A stretch of 52,026 bases of DNA from Candidatus Gastranaerophilales bacterium. Its GTDB lineage: Bacteria; Cyanobacteriota; Vampirovibrionia; Gastranaerophilales; Gastranaerophilaceae. The stretch spans positions 1 to 52,026 of the forward strand of contig CALVAW010000009.1 in the NCBI GenBank assembly GCA_944325655.1, in the 5' to 3' direction. Positions 36,868 to 45,692 of this stretch are shown here, piece by piece (position 1 is the first letter of the stretch; each line of letters starts with the position of its first letter). A program made the position numbers and the translations under genes. Below the pieces are notes generated by a model. That model was not told the origin of the DNA. It saw nothing but the letters and a program-made list of their open reading frames with translations, and searched no databases.

Positions 36868-38691
36868 ATGAGAAGAAGAATTATTTTTGCGGCAAGTATT
36901 ATATTTGGTATTGTTATTTTGTCTAATCACGCTGATGCTAAAATGAGTGCTGAATCAAACAGATTGTATAACAGTGCGACCGTTCATGAACAGGAAGGAA
37001 ATAATGAGCAGGCTTTATTTTATATTCAAAAAGCTCTTCAATATTCTCCTGATGATGCAGTTTTAAATATTAAAGTTGCAGGTTTATATTCGGCACTCGG
37101 AAGATATAAAGATGCTATTGCTGCATATAACAGAGCAATAATTTTGCGCCCGCAGGATGGCTTTTTATATGTTAGTTTAGGTAATTTGTATATGCAGTTG
37201 TACGAATATCAAAATGCTCTTGATGCGTATGAGAAAGCACAGTCATTAATGAGCGACTATAAGTACAATTATATAAATATAGCCAATGCAAAAAGTCTTT
37301 TGGGTGATTATAAGGGAGCAATTTCTTCTTATGAAGCGTTTTTAGAGGCTTATCCAAATAATATCGAGGGGCAATGTGCTATTGCAAATATATATCTTGA
37401 AGAAAAAGATTATGACAATGCAATTGAAAAGTTTGCGCTTGCTCTTAGAACAAATCCTTCGGAATTTAGAGATTATTCAAATTACGGTTTAGCGCTTTTA
37501 AGAAAAGGGGATTATCCTAAAGCTGAGCTTGCTTTTAAGAGTGCTGTCGGTATTAATAAAAATGATTCAATGAGTTTTGCTAATCTTGCTGTCGCTCAAA
37601 TGAAGCAAGATAAACTTCAGGAAGCGGAGGAATCATTCAAGAAGGCTCTTGAATTGGATAGCGATTTAAATTCTATAAGATATGATTACGCTTTATTGTT
37701 GGATAAAAATAATAAACTGGCAGCTGCTATTGAACAAAATAAGATTTTTTTACAAAATTATCCCGATAATGTCTCGGCTGCTATTAATCTTGCAGGATTA
37801 TATGCTAAAAATTCGGATTATACTAACGCAATAAATGTTTTAGAAAATGCTAAAAAAATTAAACCACAAGACAGTTTTATCAAATTTGAGCTTGCAAGAA
37901 TGTATCAAAATAATGCTGAATTTACCGATGCATTAAAGTATTACGATGATGTTCTTGCGGTTGATAAGAATAATTATTTAGCAATATACAATAAAGCAGT
38001 TGTTTTATCTGAGCTGGGTCAATTGCAGCTTGCTGATACTTTGTATTCTCAACTTTTAAAATTAGATGAAGATACGCTCGCTAAAAACAATATTTCTTTG
38101 TCTGACATAAAGAATGATAAAACCGATAATTTAATTAAGATTGCGGATGATTATTTGCAAAATCAAGATTATAAAAAAGCTCTTTCGATTTATCAAAAAT
38201 TATATACTGACAATAACGACGATTACAGAATTTTGGCAGGACTTGCGGATTGTTCGCTTATGCTTGGGATGAATACTTTTGCAAAAGATTATTATGAAAA
38301 AGCAGTTTTAATTGATAATACAAATATACAGGTTCTTTCCAGATATGCGCAAGCGCTGTATGAATTGAAAGACTATGAAGCTGCTGATGCTGTTTTAGAT
38401 AAGGCTATTGAGCAGGATAATAATGATGATAAATTGTATTATAATAAAGCACTTATTCAATATGATTTGAAAAATTACGGTATGGCATTGATTAATGTTA
38501 AAAAAGCATCTGTTTTAAAACCTTTAGAGCCCGATTATTTCTATCTTGAAGGTTTGATATTGGAAGCAGATAAAAATTCTAAGGATGCTATTTTTGCATA
38601 CGAGAAGTTTATTGAATTAACTCAAAATGAGTCATTAAAAGCTCAAGTGCAAGCTAAAGTTAAAATGTTGTATGATAGTTTGGTACAATGA
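36868..38691 (+). CDS. exported TPR-repeat protein
   Basis: The start at 36868 gives MRRRIIFAASIIFGIVILS, a clean signal peptide cut near HADA. A longer TTG start at 36832 falls on the predicted -35 box and is rejected. The remaining ~580 residues are almost wholly tetratricopeptide repeats (about 14, such as ALFYIQKALQYSPDDAVLNI and EAEESFKKALELDSD). It probably acts as a periplasmic or outer-membrane scaffold. It overlaps the next gene by 4 bases (ATGA) and starts an operon of three exported or metal-binding proteins. Confidence 0.87.
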   Translation: MRRRIIFAASIIFGIVILSNHADAKMSAESNRLYNSATVHEQEGNNEQALFYIQKALQYSPDDAVLNIKVAGLYSALGRYKDAIAAYNRAIILRPQDGFLYVSLGNLYMQLYEYQNALDAYEKAQSLMSDYKYNYINIANAKSLLGDYKGAISSYEAFLEAYPNNIEGQCAIANIYLEEKDYDNAIEKFALALRTNPSEFRDYSNYGLALLRKGDYPKAELAFKSAVGINKNDSMSFANLAVAQMKQDKLQEAEESFKKALELDSDLNSIRYDYALLLDKNNKLAAAIEQNKIFLQNYPDNVSAAINLAGLYAKNSDYTNAINVLENAKKIKPQDSFIKFELARMYQNNAEFTDALKYYDDVLAVDKNNYLAIYNKAVVLSELGQLQLADTLYSQLLKLDEDTLAKNNISLSDIKNDKTDNLIKIADDYLQNQDYKKALSIYQKLYTDNNDDYRILAGLADCSLMLGMNTFAKDYYEKAVLIDNTNIQVLSRYAQALYELKDYEAADAVLDKAIEQDNNDDKLYYNKALIQYDLKNYGMALINVKKASVLKPLEPDYFYLEGLILEADKNSKDAIFAYEKFIELTQNESLKAQVQAKVKMLYDSLVQ

Positions 38692-39110
38692 AAAAAGTTT
38701 TTTTGGTCGTTATATTATTTTTGCTTGTTAGCGGTATTTGTTTTGCATGGGGTAAAAAGCAAAAACCGCTTCTGTACTTCGGTAATTCACTTGAAGAAAT
38801 TGAAAAGAGTATTTTAAATAGTTCAGATAAAAATAACGTTTTTTTAACCGGAAATAAAATATTTTTCTTGGTATATACACCTTTTGGTTTTAAATCCGAT
38901 TACATTAAATATCAAATTGTTAAACAGGATGACAATGCCCATGTAGGGGGTTATACGAGAATAAGGAATGTAAAATGCAGAATTAAGAATAAAAATTATT
39001 ATTCTGATTATTTTATATTATATGAAAAAGGTAAGTATTATTTGCAGGTGTTTGACATTGAAAATCTTCAACAATGGATAGTTATCGGGAGTTTTAATGT
39101 TGTTGAATAA
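38688..39110 (+). CDS. small exported protein, 140 aa
   Basis: I do not recognise this protein. A signal peptide (MKKVFLVVILFLLVSGICFA, cleavage near residue 20) is followed by a mostly strand-forming domain with many aromatic residues. Its start overlaps the TPR gene stop, and its last 14 bases overlap the next gene, so translation is coupled in both directions. It may be a periplasmic partner of the TPR protein, judged only by position. Confidence 0.78.
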   Translation: MKKVFLVVILFLLVSGICFAWGKKQKPLLYFGNSLEEIEKSILNSSDKNNVFLTGNKIFFLVYTPFGFKSDYIKYQIVKQDDNAHVGGYTRIRNVKCRIKNKNYYSDYFILYEKGKYYLQVFDIENLQQWIVIGSFNVVE

Positions 39111-39537
39111 TATTAAAAATTTTTTGGAAGATATTTTTCTTGAAATTAATAATAAATTATTTTCTTCAAAATATGTAGTAAGAGGAAAGTGCAAAAGGTG
39201 CGGAAAATGCTGTCGAAATATTTTATTTTCAACCAAAGAAGGATATGTTAAATCCGAAAAAGTTTTTAAACAAATGCAAAGAAAATATAGGTACTACAGA
39301 AATTTTCGCATATCGGGTGTAATTTCAGATAAGCTTGATTTTCAAAACGGCGCATTGACGTTTGAGTGTAAATTTATTTCTAAAAAAAATAAATGTCTTA
39401 TATATCCGATTAGACCGATTTTTTGCAGAGATTATCCGAATATCAACCCCGATTTAATATATAACGGTGTTGAAATGTTGGATGGTTGCGGGTTTTATTT
39501 TGATGTTAATAAGAAATTTAAAGAGTATTTAAAATAA
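39097..39537 (+). CDS. YkgJ-family cysteine cluster protein
   Basis: The 146-residue protein has the family pattern CKRCGKCC (CxxCxxCC, residues ~29-36), then FECKF, KKNKCLIYPIRP and FCRDYP, ending with DGCGFYF. These cysteines are predicted to hold zinc or an iron-sulfur centre. The molecular role of the family is not firmly known. It overlaps the previous gene by 14 bases, the last of a three-gene run. Confidence 0.88.
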   Translation: MLLNNIKNFLEDIFLEINNKLFSSKYVVRGKCKRCGKCCRNILFSTKEGYVKSEKVFKQMQRKYRYYRNFRISGVISDKLDFQNGALTFECKFISKKNKCLIYPIRPIFCRDYPNINPDLIYNGVEMLDGCGFYFDVNKKFKEYLK

Positions 39538-39549
39538 AATTATTTTAAA

Positions 39550-40749
39550 TTATTCATATCTTATTTCCGCTTCTTTAAATCTTCTAAATACTTCTTGCAG
39601 TCTTAAGATTGGCTGTACAAGAGAAACTCTGAACCTATCATCACTCATAGCCCCGAAAGCGCTTCCCGGAGTTATTAAAACCCCTGTTTTTTCAAGTACA
39701 TATTTGCAAAATTCCATCGAGCTTTTGAATTTTGAAGGTATTTTTATCCAGAAATACATAGTAGCATCGCTTCTTGGGGCATAAAAGCCAAGCTCGTTAA
39801 ATCCTTGTGCAACTATTTCTCTCCTTGCATCGTATTTATCCATTATATCTTTTACGTAACTTTGAGGCATTGTAAGGGCTGCTATGCAAGCGTCTTGAAC
39901 TATGGTTGAAGTTCCGTAATCTATATTTGATTTCATTGCGTATAAATTTTGAATAAATTCTTCTTTACCGACAGCAAAACCGCATCTCCAGCCTGCCATG
40001 TTGAATGTTTTAGTAAATGAATGAAATTCTATTGCAATATCTTTCGCTCCATCGATATTAAAAATTGAATACGGACGGTAATTTGAAAAGCATACTTCTC
40101 CGTATGCTAAATCTGAAATAAGAAGAATATTATTTTCTCTGCAAAAAGCCACCACATCTCTTAAAAAACTTTTTGGAGCAACTGCTCCTGTCGGGTTATT
40201 GGGATAATTGATAAAAAACATTTTAGCTTTTTTTGCTACGTCCTTTGGAATGTCATTTAAGTCTATTAAAAATCTGTTTTCTTCTTTAAGTTTTACGAAG
40301 AATGGTTGTCCTCCTGCAATTAACGTTCCTCTGCATAATACAGGGTAGTATGGGTCCGGAATGATATTTATATCACCTTCATCCGTATAGGACATAGCAA
40401 TGTTTGCTAATCCCTCTTTTTCGCCGATTAATGTTTGAACTTCGGTTTCAGGATTGATATCTACAAAATAGCGTCTTTTCATCCAGTCCGAAATTGCTTT
40501 TCTTAATTCGGGTTTTCCTCTGAAGTTTGGATAACCGTGATTCATCGGATTTTGAATTGCTTCAAGTGCAACTTTTACAACCGGATCAGGAGTTGCACCG
40601 TCAGGATTTCCTATAGATATATCAATTACATCTATACCTTTTGAGATTGCTTGTTGCTTTAGGTCAGCAAGTTCTGCAAAAATATATTTCGGTAGATTTA
40701 GTATTCTTTTTGATGGTCTAATATTTATAGTTTGAGTTGTATTTTCCAT
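39550..40749 (-). CDS. PLP-dependent aminotransferase, LL-diaminopimelate aminotransferase-like
   Basis: The 399-residue fold-type I aminotransferase carries GNPDGATP, the NNPTG motif (184-188), SDLAYGE and SFTKTFNMAGWRCG, where Lys247 binds pyridoxal phosphate. The end FRVSLV holds the substrate-carboxylate arginine. The pattern resembles DapL-type and alanine/aspartate-type enzymes. DapL would make LL-diaminopimelate for lysine and peptidoglycan, as in Cyanobacteria, but substrate cannot be decided here. A GAGGG ribosome site precedes the ATG. Confidence 0.88.
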   Translation of the reverse strand: MENTTQTINIRPSKRILNLPKYIFAELADLKQQAISKGIDVIDISIGNPDGATPDPVVKVALEAIQNPMNHGYPNFRGKPELRKAISDWMKRRYFVDINPETEVQTLIGEKEGLANIAMSYTDEGDINIIPDPYYPVLCRGTLIAGGQPFFVKLKEENRFLIDLNDIPKDVAKKAKMFFINYPNNPTGAVAPKSFLRDVVAFCRENNILLISDLAYGEVCFSNYRPYSIFNIDGAKDIAIEFHSFTKTFNMAGWRCGFAVGKEEFIQNLYAMKSNIDYGTSTIVQDACIAALTMPQSYVKDIMDKYDARREIVAQGFNELGFYAPRSDATMYFWIKIPSKFKSSMEFCKYVLEKTGVLITPGSAFGAMSDDRFRVSLVQPILRLQEVFRRFKEAEIRYE

Positions 40750-40771
40750 AATGCCCTCTATTCTTAAATAT

Positions 40772-40803
40772 AAAAAAATAAGCCTCGAAAACCCGAGGCT
40801 TAT
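40772..40803 (-). terminator. rpsP terminator
   Basis: A perfect 10-bp stem (ATAAGCCTCG at 40778-40787, CGAGGCTTAT at 40794-40803) has a six-base loop. On the minus strand six T residues follow it. It lies 18 bases after rpsP and before the aminotransferase gene. Confidence 0.92.
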
Positions 40804-40821
40804 TGAGTGTTCTTTAAAAAC

Positions 40822-41190
40822 TTATGCTTGTGCCTCGTCAGCAGAAGTTTCCGCTTCTTGCGCGGCTTGGTCTGCTTGGGCAGCTTTTTCTTGTTCTAAT
40901 TTTGCTTGCGCTTTTTTAGATAATTTTTTTGTTTCAGTTTTTTTGTAGTTTAGGCTACCGTCTTCGTTTGCATTATTAATCAAATACATAACGGTTTCTG
41001 TTGCTTGAGCACCTTGAGATAGTCTTTCTTTTGCTCTTTGCGTATTTAATTTCATTTCTTTTGTTTTCGGATTGTAATATCCGAGTTCTTCAATAGGTGC
41101 ACCTTCTCTTTTGGAACGGCTGTCAATTACAACTATTCTGTAGCTCGGATTTTTCTTATAACCTAATCTTTTAAGTCTTATTTTAACCAC
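40822..41190 (-). CDS. rpsP: 30S ribosomal protein S16
   Basis: The 122-residue protein starts MVKIRLKRLGYKKNPSYRIV, with SKREGAPIEELGYYNP typical of S16. The core ends near residue 80. The last ~35 residues are an alanine/glutamate/glutamine-rich tail (for example QAAQEAETSADEAQA), longer than in most S16 proteins. The start is GTG with AAGGAA upstream. S16 helps assemble the 5' domain of 16S rRNA. Confidence 0.97.
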   Translation of the reverse strand: MVKIRLKRLGYKKNPSYRIVVIDSRSKREGAPIEELGYYNPKTKEMKLNTQRAKERLSQGAQATETVMYLINNANEDGSLNYKKTETKKLSKKAQAKLEQEKAAQADQAAQEAETSADEAQA

Positions 41191-41316
41191 TTTGTTAAAT
41201 TCCTTTTTATTAAGTACTGTCTTAATTCTATCAAACTATAAACAAATTTATTTTGCAAGTATATCAAAAATTTATTTGTTAAATTTTTTAATATACCTTC
41301 CTTTCTTGCAAAAGAA

Positions 41317-41325
41317 TGTTATTCT
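41317..41325 (+). promoter_or_regulatory. extended -10 element 6 bases before the 41332 ATG
   Basis: TGTTATTCT at 41317-41325 fits an extended -10 (TG, one base, TATTCT). The next gene starts 6 bases later without a ribosome site. The -35 is weak, as is usual for extended -10 promoters. Confidence 0.45.
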
Positions 41326-41331
41326 TTTATT

Positions 41332-42330
41332 ATGATAAAAGAAGCTATTAATAAACTTATATTCGGTTATGATCTTTCTTCAACTGATGTTAAAGAGGTC
41401 TTTGATGAAATTTTGTCGGGACTTGCGGATGATATCTTAACCAGCTCTTTTGTAACTGCTTTAAAAGTTAAGGGCGAAACAGATGATGAAATTACTGCAG
41501 CTATATTGGCTTCCAGAGATTCCTTTAAAAAGTTTGATGTTCCCCATTTTAATTCAATAGAAAATATTTCATTTTTGCAAAACGACAATTTTATTGATAT
41601 TTCTTTTGCTATGGATGTTGTGTTGTCTGCATCAGGTGTTGGCGTTGTTAAATATTTAACAGGTGATTATATCGATTTTTCAAAAAGTTTTTTGACGTTC
41701 AAAAATTCAGGTGCTAATAATTTTGAATATTCACCGGATTTATTTGAAAAAACACATTTTGCGTATTTTAAAATTTCGCCAAACGAAAATTATATTAAGT
41801 ATTCAAGGGATGTGTTTAATAAATTATGCTTTAATAACATTTTTACTGTTATAAATAGGTTATTAAATCCTTTAGGTGTTAAAAATCAATTTATAGGGGT
41901 GGATAACAAAGAAAATGTTGAAAGGTATGCCAATATTTGTTTGAAATTAAACAATGATAATACTATTGTTTTGTCAGGCAACAATAACTTTTCTTATGCT
42001 TCTGTTGAAGGTGATACTTTTGTTGCAGAGGCTTGGAAAAATAAAATTTTTACGTATGTTATTAATCCTGAGCTTGTCGGGTTGAAGTGTGGCAGTTTGG
42101 AAGAAATAAAATGTGAAAATTCAATCCATGGCTTAGATATTATTAGAAATGTATTTCAAAATAAATTAAAAAATGTTTCTTATGATGCAATAGTTTTAAA
42201 TTCTGCCTTGGCATTATATATATCAAAACATGCCGATTCTATTATGGATGGAATTTTGATTGCTAAAAAAACCATTGATTCAGGGCTTGCTTTAGAAAAA
42301 TTGAATCAAATTTCTGAAATATACTCGTGA
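41332..42330 (+). CDS. divergent TrpD-like (anthranilate phosphoribosyltransferase family) protein
   Basis: The 332-residue protein has the family's N-terminal helical domain (INKLIFGYDLSSTDVKEVFD, ALKVKGETDDEITAAI). The region FTVINRLLNPLGVKNQFIGV corresponds to the FN-GPL-NP segment of TrpD. The catalytic glycine motif GTGGD and the KHGN loop are not recognisable (the equivalent area reads MDVVLSASGVGVV), so ordinary anthranilate activity is doubtful. No other tryptophan gene is nearby. It may have a new substrate or a structural role. Confidence 0.75.
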   Translation: MIKEAINKLIFGYDLSSTDVKEVFDEILSGLADDILTSSFVTALKVKGETDDEITAAILASRDSFKKFDVPHFNSIENISFLQNDNFIDISFAMDVVLSASGVGVVKYLTGDYIDFSKSFLTFKNSGANNFEYSPDLFEKTHFAYFKISPNENYIKYSRDVFNKLCFNNIFTVINRLLNPLGVKNQFIGVDNKENVERYANICLKLNNDNTIVLSGNNNFSYASVEGDTFVAEAWKNKIFTYVINPELVGLKCGSLEEIKCENSIHGLDIIRNVFQNKLKNVSYDAIVLNSALALYISKHADSIMDGILIAKKTIDSGLALEKLNQISEIYS

Positions 42331-42337
42331 TTTATGA

Positions 42338-42366
42338 TTGTAAAATATCTTTATTAATTTTATAAT
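42338..42366 (+). promoter_or_regulatory. promoter of the OM barrel gene
   Basis: TTGTAA at 42338-42343 and a perfect TATAAT at 42361-42366 have the ideal 17-base spacer. The ATG at 42378 lies 11 bases after the -10, so the leader would be only about 4-6 bases and contains no ribosome site. Confidence 0.65.
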
Positions 42367-42377
42367 ATTCGTTCGAT

Positions 42378-43169
42378 ATGAAAAAATTGATTTACTTATT
42401 GTTTATATTTTCTTTTGTGTTTGCAACCTGTTTTGCAAACGTTGAACAGCAGGAAGAGTATAAAAACGATTATTTATATTCTGATGCTTACTTTGACTAT
42501 CTGATTGAATGTGCTTCAATGGAGCAGATGAAACAGGCAGAAATCCGGAAAGAAGAAAAAAAAATACAGAAAAAATTAAATAAAGAATATAAAGATGAGA
42601 ATGTTTCTTTAGATTTAGATGCAGGTGCTTCAAATGATTCAAAATTTGATTCGTATGAAGATGCCATTACCGTATCGGACAGTGAAATATTTAAGCTCCG
42701 TATAGAAAATTTTTCTTCACCTTCTAAATATGGAGAAACATTTAAAAAAGAAAATACTAAAACCATCATCCCCGTCAATTCAAAGTTTAGCTTTGTTCAG
42801 GACATGACCAAAATGAAAAATAAATACAACAGCAATGATTATAAAATATTGGCAGGTGCTGAATTTGCTCCATGTAAATTTTTTATGTTAGCGTCCGGTG
42901 TTGAAGCTAATTATAGGGATATTGATCAAATTCCTACCTCAAGAAAATTATACCTTACACCAAGTTTGAACCTTGGTGATAAATTTTCTTTGAGTTTTTA
43001 TAATAAATATGATACAACTACCAGAGCAACCGATCACGACCTCGGTATTAATATTTCGCCTTTTAAAACAAAAGTAATGGATTTTGGAGTTTATGCGGGA
43101 CTTACAAGAAATCCTTCGGGTACACACAGCGAAAGCGTCAATTTCAGAACGAATTTCTATTTCTTTTAG
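42378..43169 (+). CDS. exported outer-membrane beta-barrel-like protein
   Basis: The 263-residue protein has a signal peptide (MKKLIYLLFIFSFVFATCFA, cut near residue 20). A charged helical segment (about 45-75, KEEKKIQKKLNKEYK) is followed by an alternating strand region from about 140 (KILAGAEFAPCKFFM, LYLTPSLNLGDKFSLSFYNK). It ends in FRTNFYFF, the aromatic C-terminus recognised by the BAM machinery. No porin family is recognised. Its stop directly abuts the stop of the convergent next gene. Confidence 0.8.
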   Translation: MKKLIYLLFIFSFVFATCFANVEQQEEYKNDYLYSDAYFDYLIECASMEQMKQAEIRKEEKKIQKKLNKEYKDENVSLDLDAGASNDSKFDSYEDAITVSDSEIFKLRIENFSSPSKYGETFKKENTKTIIPVNSKFSFVQDMTKMKNKYNSNDYKILAGAEFAPCKFFMLASGVEANYRDIDQIPTSRKLYLTPSLNLGDKFSLSFYNKYDTTTRATDHDLGINISPFKTKVMDFGVYAGLTRNPSGTHSESVNFRTNFYFF

Positions 43170-43670
43170 TTATTTATTTAAGTAATTTTTATTGTACTCG
43201 GCAAGCATTTCAAGACTTGTCATTAGCGCTTGATTTGTATTGTCATATCCGCTGGAGCCGCTGCTTTGCGCTTGTATATTGGCAAGTTCCATACTTAAAC
43301 CTTTGAGCTCTTTTAGTGCAGTTATGTTATTTTTATTTGCATTAATAAGCTGTTCGAGTTTAGCTTCTATGCTTATCATCAAGCTGTTAAAATTTGTACC
43401 TTCTTTTACTTCTATGCCTAATTTTTGTGCAAGTGTTTTAGCTCTTTCAAATAAATCATTTTTTTGTTGATTGTTTGAAAACAGATTGTTTTCATTTGCG
43501 TTTTGTTCAGCTTTTGCTGCTGCAATCAATCTTTTTCCTTCTGCTTCAGTTGTATTTGAATTATAAGCTATACCCAGCTTTGCAAGTTTTTCTCTTGTTT
43601 CTTGTGTTAATTTTTGATTATACGCACCGTATGAGCTTTGCAGATTATAGTTAACCGAACTTATTGTCAT
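43170..43670 (-). CDS. hypothetical helical protein, 166 aa
   Basis: I do not recognise this protein. The N-terminus is serine/tyrosine/asparagine-rich (SSVNYNLQSSYGAYNQK), and the rest is helical and glutamine/asparagine-rich. A segment LMISIEAKLEQLINANK suggests a coiled coil. There is no signal peptide or membrane helix. An AAGGAAA ribosome site precedes the ATG. The unfolded, polar N-terminus resembles flagellar or secreted substrates, but this is weak. Confidence 0.68.
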   Translation of the reverse strand: MTISSVNYNLQSSYGAYNQKLTQETREKLAKLGIAYNSNTTEAEGKRLIAAAKAEQNANENNLFSNNQQKNDLFERAKTLAQKLGIEVKEGTNFNSLMISIEAKLEQLINANKNNITALKELKGLSMELANIQAQSSGSSGYDNTNQALMTSLEMLAEYNKNYLNK

Positions 43671-43792
43671 AGTACTTTTCCTTTAATGATTTTCCTTCAA
43701 TAGTCAAAACAAATTATACTATTTTTCCACATTAACTATTTCGTCATTTTTGTTTTAAAAATTAGTTTTTTATAAATAAAATTAATAATTCT

Positions 43793-45655
43793 TTACAATT
43801 TTTTAAATATTATAAAGATATAGTCGCTTTCTGCTGAGTTAATAGTATCAATAAGATTATTTTTATTTGTGTTTAGTTTATAGTATTTATCGTTTATTTT
43901 TTTATATTCTACTATTTCTTTTAGGTAGAAATTTTGAATTAAGATATCCAGTATGTTGTATAAGGTTTTTGTTTTAATTGAGTCAAACAAAGTTTTTGCT
44001 TGGTTTTGGGGAGTGTTTGGGTTTTTAAAACTTATTTTTTTTAATTTGGGATTATATTGTGTGTCAGTGCTGCATTTGAGTATAGATTGTTTTGATACCG
44101 TTTTTGAATTTTTTTTGTCAATTATTAAAATTATATTATTAAATTCCTGCCCTTTTTTGTCGTAGTTTTCAATAAAATATTTATTGATATACTCATTTGG
44201 TGTTTTTTCGTTCAAATAAGGCTGCATTAGAAAATGTATATTTTTTTTGTTAATTGTTTTTGCATTTTTGCTTATTAAATTGTTGATTATTTTGTTTTTT
44301 GTTTTTAGCATTTCATAGTCAAAATCCATAAATGCAAGGTTTTTGTAGTATAGTTTTGCATATTGTCCAAGATAAGGCATTATAATAAAATCTGTTTTTG
44401 TTATGTTAAAGTCTTTTATAAATAAATCAATACATTTTAGTGTGTTGTGATTTTTTTTAATTGTAACGTTAAATGTTTCTGCGCTTGGATTAATATATTG
44501 AATTGCAATCAAACAGAAAGCTATAGTAATTTTAATAAAAATATCTTTTATATAGTACAATCCGCATGTTATGTTGATTAGTATGCCCAGAAAAAGAGGC
44601 GTAAAATATACCGGAATTATACCTGATTTATTTAAAGATATTATAATTAATATTAATAACGAATATAGGAGTGTTGTTTTTGTTATTATTCTGATAATCG
44701 GATTTTTTTTATAACATTTTATTGTTAAATATAGTGTTGTAAGTATCGGAATAACGGATGAAAATATAATTGTAAGAATAATTTTTAAGGAATTGATGTT
44801 AAAGTTTTTATTCAAAAAAAGTCCATACAACATACCCAGCGTGCTTTTTGTTTGATAATCCGGTGCTTCAAAGCTTAAATATGGAGTGGTTAATTCATTT
44901 ATGGTTAGAAAAAATGAATCGAAGTTTAAATCAATTTTATTAATATTGTCCGCTATTAATAGATTTGTGCTGATTATGTATTGTGCCAGAATAAACGGAA
45001 AAATAATTAAAATTGCTATTAAAGAATATTTTGAAAGTATTGTCTGTGCTTTTATATTTTTTTCTTTTTTTATTAAATTTAGGATAATTATTTGTGATAA
45101 TACAAATAAATAACCGTTACTATTACTAAAAATGCAGATTAAGTCGGCAATCAGGAGCATGATAAGGTTTTTATCGTTGTTTTTTTGAAGATAGCAGATA
45201 AGGGATAAAATGACTATACTTTCGGTTAGAAAATGTATGCAATAAGGCGAAATTGAATTTGTATAATAATAGAAAAAATGCGAAGAAGATAAAAATATTC
45301 CGCAAAATAATGCGTATAATATGCAGTTTTTATTTTTTATTAATTTTTTTATTGAAAGAATAACAAAAAATAATGTTATAAATGATATAAAGCAGTTAAA
45401 AAGCCTGAATATCACTTCGTTTTCTGATATATTTTTTAAAAAATGTATAAAAAAATAGTATGTTGGGAGAAATAATGTATTTATGACTGTTTCTTTTATA
45501 ATTTCAAGGGGAAAATTTGAGCTTGATATGCAAATTGTTTTAAAGTCCAGCTCTGAAATGCCTGTATGGTTTGATGAAAAAATAAATCGTATCGTAAAAT
45601 AAAATAGTATTATTATTATATAAATAAGAACATTTAATATTTTTGCACGTCTCAT
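43793..45655 (-). CDS. polytopic membrane glycosyltransferase-like protein (GT-C / PMT-like)
   Basis: The 620-residue protein has about 10-12 membrane helices in the first 400 residues and a soluble C-terminal part. The segment LFLPTYYFFIHFLKNISENE followed by IFRLFN matches the pattern (HPP-YY---H-----G, R) seen after the first helix in ArnT/PMT-type glycosyltransferases, which use lipid-linked sugars. The acidic residue expected in the first external loop may be Glu or Asp in ISELDF. It probably adds a sugar to an envelope component. It is very AT-rich. No ribosome site is present; TATACT lies 6 bases before the ATG. Confidence 0.75.
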   Translation of the reverse strand: MRRAKILNVLIYIIIILFYFTIRFIFSSNHTGISELDFKTICISSSNFPLEIIKETVINTLFLPTYYFFIHFLKNISENEVIFRLFNCFISFITLFFVILSIKKLIKNKNCILYALFCGIFLSSSHFFYYYTNSISPYCIHFLTESIVILSLICYLQKNNDKNLIMLLIADLICIFSNSNGYLFVLSQIIILNLIKKEKNIKAQTILSKYSLIAILIIFPFILAQYIISTNLLIADNINKIDLNFDSFFLTINELTTPYLSFEAPDYQTKSTLGMLYGLFLNKNFNINSLKIILTIIFSSVIPILTTLYLTIKCYKKNPIIRIITKTTLLYSLLILIIISLNKSGIIPVYFTPLFLGILINITCGLYYIKDIFIKITIAFCLIAIQYINPSAETFNVTIKKNHNTLKCIDLFIKDFNITKTDFIIMPYLGQYAKLYYKNLAFMDFDYEMLKTKNKIINNLISKNAKTINKKNIHFLMQPYLNEKTPNEYINKYFIENYDKKGQEFNNIILIIDKKNSKTVSKQSILKCSTDTQYNPKLKKISFKNPNTPQNQAKTLFDSIKTKTLYNILDILIQNFYLKEIVEYKKINDKYYKLNTNKNNLIDTINSAESDYIFIIFKKL

Positions 45656-45661
45656 AAGACA

Positions 45662-45667
45662 AGTATA
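45662..45667 (-). promoter_or_regulatory. -10 TATACT 6 bases before the glycosyltransferase ATG
   Basis: On the minus strand TATACT ends 6 bases before the ATG (complement of 45653-45655). TTGCTT lies 18 bases further up. There is no ribosome site, so a leaderless transcript is predicted. A second TATAAT occurs slightly upstream and could be the true -10. Confidence 0.4.
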
Positions 45668-45692
45668 TATTATATATTTTTAAAAAAGCAAA

